Of a stretch of DNA of 64,000 nucleotides, positions 51,337-59,499 are shown one piece after another. This DNA comes from Butyricimonas faecalis. GTDB taxonomy: Bacteria; Bacteroidota; Bacteroidia; Bacteroidales; Marinifilaceae. The number at the start of each line of letters is the position of its first letter. Positions within the stretch are counted from its first letter, which is position 1. The DNA is taken from NCBI RefSeq assembly GCF_003991565.1, contig NZ_CP032819.1, forward strand, positions 3,348,001-3,412,000, written 5' to 3'. The notes below the pieces were generated by a model that did not search any database, had not been told where the DNA came from, and worked only from the letters and a program-made list of their open reading frames with translations. A program made the translations under genes and the position numbers.

Positions 51337-54300
51337 TTACATTTTCTGGATTTTAATAAACGTTTGTATGTCGTCGATTTCGATGGGTTGAGCACCGTCC
51401 TCGGCTTTATCGATCAACGTAACGTTCTCTGCCAGAACTTGGCTGGCGATGTACGCCTTGAAATTCTCGACCGCTTCGTTAATCTCTTTATGTTTCCCGA
51501 TGTAAAGATCGATTTTGTCCGTCACGTTGAAATCACTCTCTTTCCTCAAATTTTGGATTCGGTTAATCAACTCCCGGGCAATACCTTCTTCACGTAACTC
51601 TTTCGTGATGTTGATGTCCAAGGCAACCGTGAGACGTCCCTCGTTGGCCACTAACCAGCCCGGGATATCCTCCGACAGGATTTCCACGTCTTCCAGCGTC
51701 AATTCCAGCGTCTCTGTTCCCACTTCCAGGGAATAAGTTCCTTGTTTCTCGAAATTGTAAATATCATTTTGGTTCATTTCTGCCACGAGAGCGGAAATCT
51801 GTTTCATGTACTTACCGTATTTCGGTCCCAGCGTCTTGAAGTTCGGCTTGATTTTCTTCACAAGGATACCTGCCGTGTCGGTGATATACTCGATCTCCTT
51901 CACGTTGACTTCCGACAGGATGATATTCTTCACGGCATCCAATTGCGTCGTCATCTCGTCATTCAGGATCGGGATCAACAACTTGCTCAGCGGTTGTCTT
52001 ACCCGGATCTGAACTTTACGTCTCAATCCAAGTACCATGGAAGATATTTGTTGAGCCATGTTCATCCGTTCCTCCAGTTGCTTATCGATCATGGAATCGT
52101 CAGCCACCGGGAAATCTACTAGGTGAACGTCCGTCGTGTATCGTCCCGTCACCTTGTTCAAGTCCGTGAACAGGCGATCCATGTAGAACGGTGCGATGGG
52201 TGAGGACAAGATAGCCACGGTCTCCAAACAAGTGTATAACGTTTGGTAAGCCGACAATTTATCGGTGGTTTGCTCGCCACCCCAGTAACGTTTACGGGAG
52301 AGACGCACGTACCAGTTCGACAGGTTTTCGATCACGAAATCCTGTATAGCCCGTCCGGCCCGCGTCGGTTCGTATTTCTCGTAAGCCTCGGTTACCTCCT
52401 TGATCAAACTATTCAATAGAGAAAGTATCCAACGATCGATTTCCGGTCTCTCGTTAAACGGAACTTCTGCCTCTGCATACGTGAACTTATCGATATTAGC
52501 GTACAAGGCAAAGAAACTGTACGTGTTATACAATGTCCCGAAGAACTTGCGTTTTACTTCTTCCACCCCGGCAATGTCGAATTTCAAGTTATCCCACGGC
52601 TGGGAGTTCGTGATCATGTACCAACGCAAAGGATCGGATCCCTGTTTCTCGATCGTGTCGAAAGGATCAACGGCATTACCTAGGCGTTTGGACATCTTGT
52701 TTCCCTTGGCATCCAGTACCAGTCCGTTGGAGATGATATTCTTGAATGCCACGGAATCGAACACCATGGTCGCGATAGCGTGTAGCGTGAAGAACCAACC
52801 GCGTGTCTGGTCCACCCCTTCGGCGATAAAGTCAGCCGGGAAATGTATCCGGTTATCGATCAGCTCTTTATTCTCGAACGGGTAATGTACCTGCGCGTAA
52901 GGCATGGCTCCCGAATCGAACCACACGTCGATCAAATCTTTCTCCCGGTACATCGGTTGTCCGGTGGGAGAAACCAGTATAATGTCGTCCACGTACGGGC
53001 GGTGCAGGTCGATTTTCTCGTAATTCTCTTTCGAGTAGTCTCCCACTTTGAAATCCTTGAAGGGATTCTCCTTCATGATTCCGGCTTGTATCGCTTTTTC
53101 TATTTCCTCAACTAATTCTTTGACCGAACCGATGCATTTTTTCTCTGTCCCGTCTTCGCTAACCCATATCGGTAGGGGGGTACCCCAATAGCGGGAACGC
53201 GACAGGTTCCAATCCACCAGGTTCTCCAACCATTTCCCGAAACGGCCTTCGCCCGTGCTGGCGGGTTTCCAGTTGATGGTCTTGTTCAACTCGATCATGC
53301 GATCCCGAACGGCTGTCGTTTTGATGAACCAAGAATCTAACGGGTAATAAAGTACCGGTTTGTCGGTTCTCCAGCAATGCGGGTAATTATGCTCGTGTTT
53401 CTCGACCTTGAACGCTTTGTTCTCCCGTTTCAGCAGGATACTCAAATCGATGTCAAGGGTCGTGTCGTTTTCAGTTAAATTCGGGTCATAAGCATTCTTC
53501 ACGAATCGTCCGGCGAACTCGCTGTACAAATCCGTGTTGACATGGTTTTTCAAGTATTCCGGGTCAATGTCTTCGATCCGGAACAAGCGTCCCCGTTTGT
53601 CCACCATGGGTTGTTTGCTCCCTTCCTTGTCAATTAATTGCAAGGGGGCTATGCCGGCCATTTTGGCCACCCGGTCGTCATCGGCTCCGAAAGTCGGGGC
53701 GATATGCACGATGCCGGTACCGTCTTCCGTGGTCACGTAATCGCCGAGGATCACGCGGAACGCGTCACCCATGGGTTGCATCCACGGTAGAAGTTGTTCG
53801 TAGCGCATGCCTTCCAGTTCCGGTCCCTTGTATTCGGCCACGATCTGGTAAGGGATCAGTTTATCCCCTTCCTTGTAATCTTCCAAGGCAATACCTTCCG
53901 CTTTTTTGTTGAAATACGCGCTGAAGCGATCCTTCGCCATGATAATGGTTACCGGACGGAACGTATAAGGGTTATAAGTTTTCACCTCCAGGTACGTGAT
54001 GTTCGGTCCCACGGCCAATGCCGTGTTGGAAGGTAACGTCCAGGGGGTGGTTGTCCACGCGGTGAAATATACTTCGTCGCTGAAAGCGAATAATTTTTCC
54101 GATTTTTCGTCCCGGATCACTTTGAATAGAGCCACGCATGTCGTGTCCTTCACATCCCGGTAGCATCCCGGTTGGTTCAACTCGTGCGTGCTTAATCCTG
54201 TTCCGGCAGCCGGGGAATAGGGTTGTATCGTGTAGCCCTTGTACAGGAATCCTTTCTCGTACAATTGTTTCAACAGATACCACAAAGTTTCGATGTAACG

Positions 54301-54765
54301 GTTGTCGTAGGTGATGTACGGGTTGCTCATGTCTACCCAATACCCCATCTTGTTCGTCAAATCTTCCCACTCGCGGGTGAACTTCATGACGTCGGAACGG
54401 CATTCTTTGTTGTAGTCGGCCACGGAAATCGTTTTCCCTATGTTTTCTTTCGTGATGCCGAGTTTCTTTTCTACACCCAATTCAACGGGTAACCCGTGTG
54501 TATCCCAACCTGCTTTTCGCTCAACGAGAAATCCTTGTAACGTTTTGTATCTGCAAATAATATCTTTAATCGTTCTGGCCATTACGTGGTGAATACCTGG
54601 CATCCCGTTTGCCGAAGGGGGACCTTCGAAAAAGACAAACGAGGGGTGCCCCTCTCTATTCTTCAAGCTCTGCTCGAAGGTATTGTTTGATTCCCACTCT
54701 TTCAAGACATCCTTGTTTACCTGAGAGAGATCCAAACCTTTGTACTCTTGGAATTTTTTGTCCAT
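51337..54765 (-). CDS. ileS: Isoleucyl-tRNA synthetase
   Basis: 1142 residues from the ATG at 54765 (MDKKFQEYKG); a longer frame to 54831 begins inside the promoter box and is rejected. The enzyme charges tRNA-Ile. HIGH-type motif in GPPSANGMPGIHHVMARTIK near residue 50 and KMSKR in KGNKMSKRLGNAVDPFDTIE near residue 690. The CP1 editing domain lies between them (WTTTPWTLPSNTALAVGPN). This is the long type of IleRS with a C-terminal extension. It heads a leftward operon with the DksA-like gene and lspA. Confidence 0.97.
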   Translation of the reverse strand: MDKKFQEYKGLDLSQVNKDVLKEWESNNTFEQSLKNREGHPSFVFFEGPPSANGMPGIHHVMARTIKDIICRYKTLQGFLVERKAGWDTHGLPVELGVEKKLGITKENIGKTISVADYNKECRSDVMKFTREWEDLTNKMGYWVDMSNPYITYDNRYIETLWYLLKQLYEKGFLYKGYTIQPYSPAAGTGLSTHELNQPGCYRDVKDTTCVALFKVIRDEKSEKLFAFSDEVYFTAWTTTPWTLPSNTALAVGPNITYLEVKTYNPYTFRPVTIIMAKDRFSAYFNKKAEGIALEDYKEGDKLIPYQIVAEYKGPELEGMRYEQLLPWMQPMGDAFRVILGDYVTTEDGTGIVHIAPTFGADDDRVAKMAGIAPLQLIDKEGSKQPMVDKRGRLFRIEDIDPEYLKNHVNTDLYSEFAGRFVKNAYDPNLTENDTTLDIDLSILLKRENKAFKVEKHEHNYPHCWRTDKPVLYYPLDSWFIKTTAVRDRMIELNKTINWKPASTGEGRFGKWLENLVDWNLSRSRYWGTPLPIWVSEDGTEKKCIGSVKELVEEIEKAIQAGIMKENPFKDFKVGDYSKENYEKIDLHRPYVDDIILVSPTGQPMYREKDLIDVWFDSGAMPYAQVHYPFENKELIDNRIHFPADFIAEGVDQTRGWFFTLHAIATMVFDSVAFKNIISNGLVLDAKGNKMSKRLGNAVDPFDTIEKQGSDPLRWYMITNSQPWDNLKFDIAGVEEVKRKFFGTLYNTYSFFALYANIDKFTYAEAEVPFNERPEIDRWILSLLNSLIKEVTEAYEKYEPTRAGRAIQDFVIENLSNWYVRLSRKRYWGGEQTTDKLSAYQTLYTCLETVAILSSPIAPFYMDRLFTDLNKVTGRYTTDVHLVDFPVADDSMIDKQLEERMNMAQQISSMVLGLRRKVQIRVRQPLSKLLIPILNDEMTTQLDAVKNIILSEVNVKEIEYITDTAGILVKKIKPNFKTLGPKYGKYMKQISALVAEMNQNDIYNFEKQGTYSLEVGTETLELTLEDVEILSEDIPGWLVANEGRLTVALDINITKELREEGIARELINRIQNLRKESDFNVTDKIDLYIGKHKEINEAVENFKAYIASQVLAENVTLIDKAEDGAQPIEIDDIQTFIKIQKM

Positions 54766-54819
54766 CGTGATTCCTGATTTTAAGATATTACTTATTTGCA
54801 CATTTAAAAAATCAAGTTG

Positions 54820-54827
54820 CAAATATA
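54820..54827 (-). promoter_or_regulatory. -7 promoter box for ileS
   Basis: Minus strand TATATTTG, matching TAnnTTTG, 55 bp upstream of the chosen ileS start. It rules out the longer ileS frame. Confidence 0.6.
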
Positions 54828-55020
54828 CCATTTATTTGTGAAACTGGAAATCCTCTCCTTTTTTTCATACATTCATTCTTTGGGAGGATCATATATGGCG
54901 TTTATAAGAGGTCGTTTAGAGTTCATTCTCTTTTCTTTAATCGCTTCAAAATTACTAGTATTGCAATACAGGAGCAATTGCGGATAGAAAATAATTAGTG
55001 TCCTATTAAATCCCTAATAG

Positions 55021-55078
55021 AACGCTATTCCGTATAGCGTTTTAATAGCGTTCTAATAGCGTTCTAATAGCGCTTTAC
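55021..55078. repeat. Intergenic array of four 11-bp units with an inverted leader unit
   Basis: Four direct 11-bp units at 55035-55078: TAGCGTTTTAA, TAGCGTTCTAA, TAGCGTTCTAA, TAGCGCTTTAC. They follow an inverted unit AACGCTA (55021-55027) that pairs with the first one over a 7-nt loop. The architecture is the same as at 25943-25997 although the sequence differs. It lies in the gene-free stretch 54766-55300, which otherwise holds the ileS promoter box and repeat copy A at 55171. Confidence 0.75.
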
Positions 55079-55170
55079 ATGGTAGCGGTCCGCTATTGGT
55101 CATGTTGTAATAATGAATCGCGGTATTTAATTTTTAGGACGTGGGATGTAAAACCGCCTAATAACCAGAG

Positions 55171-55283
55171 GGGCTGTTTAACAAGTCTTATTCCTATCAA
55201 CAAGCTACCCCTCCAACTCCCCTTGCACAGGGGGAGGGTTGATTACCAAGCGGTTCCCCCTCCTGTGCAAGGAGGGGGTAATT
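55171..55283 (+). repeat. Interspersed intergenic repeat, copy A
   Basis: About 113 bp, matching the reverse complement of 59249-59370 with few differences: shared stretches include CAAGTCTTATTCCTATCAAC, GGGGGAGGGTTGATT and CCTCCTGTGCAAGGAGGG. Internally palindromic (CTTGCACAGG against CCTGTGCAAG), so it can form a long hairpin. It follows the stop of the GT39-like gene and is followed on the plus strand by a T-run. Confidence 0.8.
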
Positions 55284-55300
55284 GTTTTTTTTGAACGGAA

Positions 55301-57010
55301 CTATGGAATTTGTGGCTGGCCTTCCGGTAAAACTTGGAAAATGAGTGTAGGTAGCTGTTGTTTTGTGTTCTGTCCGATCTGGATGAGCGGTTTGAAATAA
55401 TCCGGGTATTTTTTGACCATGGGGTACACGGTGACATACCCGTGACGGAACCAACGGTCGATGATCACGTGCGAAATTTTTTGCTTTTGGAATCGGTTGA
55501 ACAGGTCCTCCGGTTCGGCATACTGGGGAAAGGAGGTCGATTTTCTACCGCCCGAGAAGAGGTAAAAAAGTTCCGGTTTCCGACAGGCGATGCGCGCTTC
55601 TTCGGGAAGATTCTTTTTACACCAGTTGATGGCATAAATGTACTCCACGAAAGCGGCGTCGGCGATTTTTTCATTCCATTGCTTGTAGGTTGCAAAATTT
55701 TGTTGCGGTTGCAAGGCTTTTGAATAGTGTGGGAACATGAAAAATAGGAGGAACACGATCAGTCCACCCGCGGGAATTGCATGTCGGTATTTGGTAAGAG
55801 AAAGTTTTTTGGTGATGATGTTCATTATTTCGAGACAGCCGTTTAGGAACAGGAATATGAAAAGGGGTATGATCCCGATAAAGTAGCGGTGTCCGGCGTA
55901 TTGTTCCGGCCAAATCATGAGTACGGCCATCGTGATGCCGATGTACATGAACAGGAGTAATTGCATTCTTTTTAACGCGATCAACCCGAGCAGGACGATG
56001 ATTAGGATGCCAATGCCTTCGATAAGTTCGGAGGTGGTTACTTTTTTGTCGAACCCGGGATCATCGGAGATAATCGCCGTGGGTATCCATTTGCCCACGT
56101 AGCTGATCAGGTTGTTCTCGATACGTTCGGTCCAGTCCGAGAAGGTGGTCATGGTTTCGCCTTTGGGTTTCTTTTTGAAGTCGTGGAGATAATCACTACT
56201 CGTGACCCCAATGCTTTTGTTCCGCATGTCCCAGGCTGTTTTTGCCCCGACAAAGGAGGCGATGATCACGCATAGGATTATGAGGTGGCTGAACAGGGCT
56301 CGTTTGTTGTCTGTTTGTATGGTGAGCTCGTCGTTTTTACGTTTGCTTTTGAGGTACGCGAGGCCTTTCCGGATACAAAGGATTCCGATGTATATCATGA
56401 TTGCCAGAATGATGGATGCTCCCATGGTCCGGACGAAGTAGATGTAATTCAGCGCGATGATCATCAGGATGAAATAGATGATTTGGGAACGGGGGCGCTT
56501 TTTACAGAACAAGTGGTCCATGTCAATCCGTGAAATCAGGTACAGGACTCCCAGCGTGAGGAAGGTGAATAGCATTTCGCTCATGACGATCGTGGAGAAA
56601 CGTAGTAAGGCTTGCTGCATGCAGCATAACAAGCAGGTTGACAGGGCGACTAATAGATTTCCCGAAATCCTTTTCAGGAGGAAGAAAAGGAGTAGGATGG
56701 ATAGCCCGAACAGGATGCCGTTTGCTATTTTTAGTGCCGTGTAGGAATGGGTGAAAAGTAGGATGCCGGCGTTAAACAGGGGATAGCCCGGGGGAAAGTG
56801 GGAATGAGGGGTTTCTTCCAGGAACATGATGTTCGTGTAGCCTTTCCCGGCGGCGATGGCTCTTCCCAGGGCGTAATAGTAAACGTTGTCTCCGTTCAGG
56901 TCCGGTTTGAAGTCAAATATTTTCAAGTAGTTCACGATGAATACACACGCGATGATCGCGAGGCAGAGATATATCCACGTGGTTGGTTTTATTTTATTGA
57001 AGATTCCCAT
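55301..57010 (-). CDS. GT-C type integral membrane glycosyltransferase (ArnT/PMT-like)
   Basis: 569 residues from the ATG at 57010 (MGIFNKIKPTTW); a longer frame adds 16 residues. About ten or eleven membrane segments. After TM1 there is an acidic first loop (FKPDLNGDNVYYYALGRAIA) where GT39/GT83-like enzymes carry their catalytic Asp, and HSHFPPGYPLFNAGILLFTH follows. A soluble C-terminal part of about 110 residues contains YAINWCKKNLPEEARIACRK. Such proteins move sugars from polyprenyl-phosphate carriers on the periplasmic side. The neighbouring dolichol-phosphate-sugar synthase-like GT2 could supply the donor (inference). Confidence 0.82.
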   Translation of the reverse strand: MGIFNKIKPTTWIYLCLAIIACVFIVNYLKIFDFKPDLNGDNVYYYALGRAIAAGKGYTNIMFLEETPHSHFPPGYPLFNAGILLFTHSYTALKIANGILFGLSILLLFFLLKRISGNLLVALSTCLLCCMQQALLRFSTIVMSEMLFTFLTLGVLYLISRIDMDHLFCKKRPRSQIIYFILMIIALNYIYFVRTMGASIILAIMIYIGILCIRKGLAYLKSKRKNDELTIQTDNKRALFSHLIILCVIIASFVGAKTAWDMRNKSIGVTSSDYLHDFKKKPKGETMTTFSDWTERIENNLISYVGKWIPTAIISDDPGFDKKVTTSELIEGIGILIIVLLGLIALKRMQLLLFMYIGITMAVLMIWPEQYAGHRYFIGIIPLFIFLFLNGCLEIMNIITKKLSLTKYRHAIPAGGLIVFLLFFMFPHYSKALQPQQNFATYKQWNEKIADAAFVEYIYAINWCKKNLPEEARIACRKPELFYLFSGGRKSTSFPQYAEPEDLFNRFQKQKISHVIIDRWFRHGYVTVYPMVKKYPDYFKPLIQIGQNTKQQLPTLIFQVLPEGQPQIP

Positions 57011-57030
57011 ATGAAGATGATTCTTTAAAA

Positions 57031-57738
57031 TTAGAAACGATATTTTATGAGGGTCCATATACCGATGACCCCGTCTTTCCAGTTTATTTTTTTACCTTCG
57101 TCGATGCTCCGGGGATAATAGTGGATCGGTAATTCTTTTATTTTGTATCCCTTGCGACACACTTTGGCTGTTACTTCCGGGCAGAATTCGAATCCGGTGC
57201 ATGTTAACGGGATGGATTTTAGGAGTGCCGTGTCGAACATTTTGTAGCAAGTCGGTTCATCCGTCAGGTGTTGCCCGTACAGGATGTTCGTGATGATGGA
57301 CAATAGCCTGCCACCGAAGTAGAATCGCTGGTAGGAGTGTTTGTTTGCTTTGTTGAGGAAGCGGGATCCGTAGATGACTTTTCCGTCGTGTTCGATCATC
57401 CATGCCAATAGCGGGTTGAAGTCTTCCGGTTCGTATTCGAGGTCCGCGTCCTGTATGACGGTCCACTCCCCGCTGGCTTTCTGTATCCCGACTCGTAGGG
57501 CTGCTCCTTTGCCTTGGTTGTAAGGTTGGTTGTGGTATTGTATCGGGCAATCGGGATACGTCGCGATGAAACGCTGAATTTCGGCTTCCGTTTCGTCTTT
57601 CGAACAGTCGTTTATGACGATAATTTCTTTTTGGATGTTTTCAATCAGCCGTGTGCGATAAACTTTTTCCAATAACGCGAAAAGGGTTCGGGCTTCGTTG
57701 TAAGCGGGGATGATGATGGACAGTGTTTTGTGTTTCAT
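57031..57738 (-). CDS. Family 2 glycosyltransferase, polyprenyl-phosphate sugar synthase-like
   Basis: 235 residues from the ATG at 57738 (MKHKTLSIIIPAYNEART); a further ATG at 57762 would overlap lysC. DPM1/GtrB-like GT-A domain: IIVINDCSKDETEAEIQRFI, YNQGKGAALRVGIQKASGEW and the DxD motif in VIQDADLEYEPEDFNPLLAW near residue 97. There is a late YKIKELPIHYYPRSIDEGKK but no C-terminal membrane helices, so it is a soluble DPM1 type. It starts 10 bp after lysC and lies 20 bp before the GT-C gene, matching a donor-maker/donor-user pair. Confidence 0.9.
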   Translation of the reverse strand: MKHKTLSIIIPAYNEARTLFALLEKVYRTRLIENIQKEIIVINDCSKDETEAEIQRFIATYPDCPIQYHNQPYNQGKGAALRVGIQKASGEWTVIQDADLEYEPEDFNPLLAWMIEHDGKVIYGSRFLNKANKHSYQRFYFGGRLLSIITNILYGQHLTDEPTCYKMFDTALLKSIPLTCTGFEFCPEVTAKVCRKGYKIKELPIHYYPRSIDEGKKINWKDGVIGIWTLIKYRF

Positions 57739-57748
57739 GTCGCTGAAG

Positions 57749-59014
57749 TTATTGTGATGCATGATTTCTTAGCACGAACTGGGCGGTTGTCCGGCTGCGT
57801 TGCTCGACTAGCGAGGGGGTGTCTCCGATGATTTCCCGGATGATGTCTTCGTTGTAATGGCGGATCGTGATGAGTTTGACGTTTTGGTTGTAGCGTACTT
57901 CGAATTCTTCCCGGAGTTGATCCAAGAATTCGTTGAACACGGCGCTGTTGCCATCCACGCAGAAGGAGAAGCTGATGGCGGAGTTTTGCATCAGGTTCAA
58001 TTTCAATTTGTATTTGGCCAGCACGGCGAAGATATGACTTAATTTTTCTTCCGCGATAAAGGAGAAGTCTCTCGGGGTAAGGGTCAACAAGCATTGGTTT
58101 TCTTTGTTGATATAGATTGGGGGTAACGTTAGGTGTTCGTCAATTTCTTGTATCACGGTTCCCTTGTATTCCGGATGCAGGAATGATTTCACGTAGAGGG
58201 GAATTTGTTTGTTCTGGATCGGCTTTATGGTTTTCGGATGAATGACTTTTGCCCCGAAATGGGATAGTTCGATGGCTTCTTTGTATGACATTCTGCTGAT
58301 TACTTGTGCGTTCTCGTATTCTTTCGGATCGGCGTTCATCACTCCCGGGACGTCTTTCCAAATGGTCACGTCTTCGGCGTTTAACAGGTTGGCTAAGAGG
58401 GCAGCCGTGTAATCCGATCCTTCTCGTCCCAGCGTGGTGGTTTGGTTGGTGCGGGTTCCGGCGATGAAGCCTTGGGTGACGAATAGGGATGATGTGTTGA
58501 AATCAAATGCATCTTTACAGAGTTGTTCGGAAAGTTCCAGGTCGATGTTCGCGTTGCGATAGTTTTGATCAGTTTTGAGGAATTTCCGGATGTCAATGAA
58601 TTGATTTTCGATGCCTTCCATGTTTAAGTAATCGGAGATGATGGTCGTGGAGATCAGTTCCCCGAAAGAGATGATCCGATCGTATTCGTAGTCATAGCAT
58701 AGTGACGATTCGCTTGACAGAATGTTTTCCAAGCTTGTAAATAATTCTTCCAAGTGTTTGTAGACGCTGTCATTTAAGGGGAACAGGGTGTTCACGATGT
58801 CCAGGTGAAAGTTTTTCAGTTCTTTCATGATAGCGGTCGCTTGGGGGTCTTGGTGGAAGTAGGCGTTGCATAATGTTTCCAGCAAGTTTGTCGTTTTTCC
58901 CATGGCAGAAACGACCACGATAAGTTGTCCTTGTTGTTGATGGACAATTGAAGAGAGGTTTTTTACCCCTGTTGCATCTTTCACGGATGCTCCTCCGAAT
59001 TTAAAAACTTTCAT
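57749..59014 (-). CDS. lysC: Aspartate kinase (monofunctional)
   Basis: 421 residues. It phosphorylates aspartate, the first step toward lysine, threonine and methionine. Amino-acid kinase domain: start KVFKFGGASVKDATGVKNL, then VVVSAMGKTTNLLETLCNAY, ITTLGREGSDYTAALLANLL (written TTTLGREGSDYTAALLAN in the sequence) and EAIELSHFGAKVIHPKTIKP. A C-terminal ACT-like region (about residues 300-421) should bind an amino-acid effector. Upstream box TACTTTTG at 59044. Transcribed with the two glycosyltransferase genes that follow, an unusual metabolic neighbour for them. Confidence 0.94.
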   Translation of the reverse strand: MKVFKFGGASVKDATGVKNLSSIVHQQQGQLIVVVSAMGKTTNLLETLCNAYFHQDPQATAIMKELKNFHLDIVNTLFPLNDSVYKHLEELFTSLENILSSESSLCYDYEYDRIISFGELISTTIISDYLNMEGIENQFIDIRKFLKTDQNYRNANIDLELSEQLCKDAFDFNTSSLFVTQGFIAGTRTNQTTTLGREGSDYTAALLANLLNAEDVTIWKDVPGVMNADPKEYENAQVISRMSYKEAIELSHFGAKVIHPKTIKPIQNKQIPLYVKSFLHPEYKGTVIQEIDEHLTLPPIYINKENQCLLTLTPRDFSFIAEEKLSHIFAVLAKYKLKLNLMQNSAISFSFCVDGNSAVFNEFLDQLREEFEVRYNQNVKLITIRHYNEDIIREIIGDTPSLVEQRSRTTAQFVLRNHASQ

Positions 59015-59043
59015 TATAGGTATCGATTATAAGTAACACAAAA

Positions 59044-59051
59044 CAAAAGTA
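59044..59051 (-). promoter_or_regulatory. -7 promoter box for the lysC operon
   Basis: Minus strand TACTTTTG, matching TAnnTTTG, 30 bp before the lysC start. Confidence 0.55.
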
Positions 59052-59106
59052 AATTTTATATTGTAAAATACAAAATAAGGGAAGTTATATAGGAGTTCAC
59101 GACCAA

Positions 59107-59135
59107 TCAACTCCCTCTCCCCTTCGGGGTATTGA
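59107..59135 (-). repeat. Short GC-rich intergenic motif shared with 47945-47969
   Basis: On the minus strand it reads as a small ACCCCGAAGGGG hairpin followed by GAGAGGGAGTTGA, nearly the same as the plus strand at 47945-47969. It lies in the gene-free stretch 59015-59499 together with repeat copy B and two promoter boxes. Confidence 0.5.
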
Positions 59136-59248
59136 GCCCGAAACGGTCTCGAACCACCTTTCGTTCGACAGATTCCGAGCAAGCTTTTCGTCTGTCCTCG
59201 CTTACCCGGTGGTTGAGGGTGTGTCAAACAAGTCAGTCTTTTAATGAC

Positions 59249-59370
59249 TACCTCCCCTAATCCCTCCTTGCACAGGAGGGAAAACCGCTTGGCAATCAAC
59301 CCTCCCCCTATGCAAGGGGGAGTTGGAGGAGGTAGCTTGTTGATAGGAATAAGACTTGCTAGACAGTCCC
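59249..59370 (-). repeat. Interspersed intergenic repeat, copy B (inverted relative to copy A)
   Basis: About 122 bp, reverse complement of 55171-55283 with few differences and short indels. Together the two copies bracket lysC and the two glycosyltransferase genes as inverted repeats 4.0 kb apart. Internally palindromic. Confidence 0.8.
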
Positions 59371-59450
59371 GAGCTAAGTTACATTTATTGTAAAACGGTG
59401 TGTGATGATTGCATTTATGTTGTAAAAATTGCAATGTAGCATTATTTTGA

Positions 59451-59458
59451 TACCTTTG
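59451..59458 (+). promoter_or_regulatory. -7 promoter box for the fimbrillin-like gene
   Basis: TACCTTTG matches TAnnTTTG; a TTG at 59429-59431 lies 19 bp upstream as a possible -33 element. It is 41 bp before the gene start. Confidence 0.55.
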
Positions 59459-59499
59459 TCCGAGATTTTGGTGTTTGATGAATGAATTATTAATTGTAA

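Noticed and set aside
55197..55454. Small protein frames over the repeat at 55171-55283
   Set aside because: They translate a palindromic repeat and the end of the GT-C gene; no homology-like pattern.
59027..59434. Minus-strand 135-codon frame upstream of lysC
   Set aside because: It runs through repeat copy B and the GC-rich hairpins; shadow coding of repeats.
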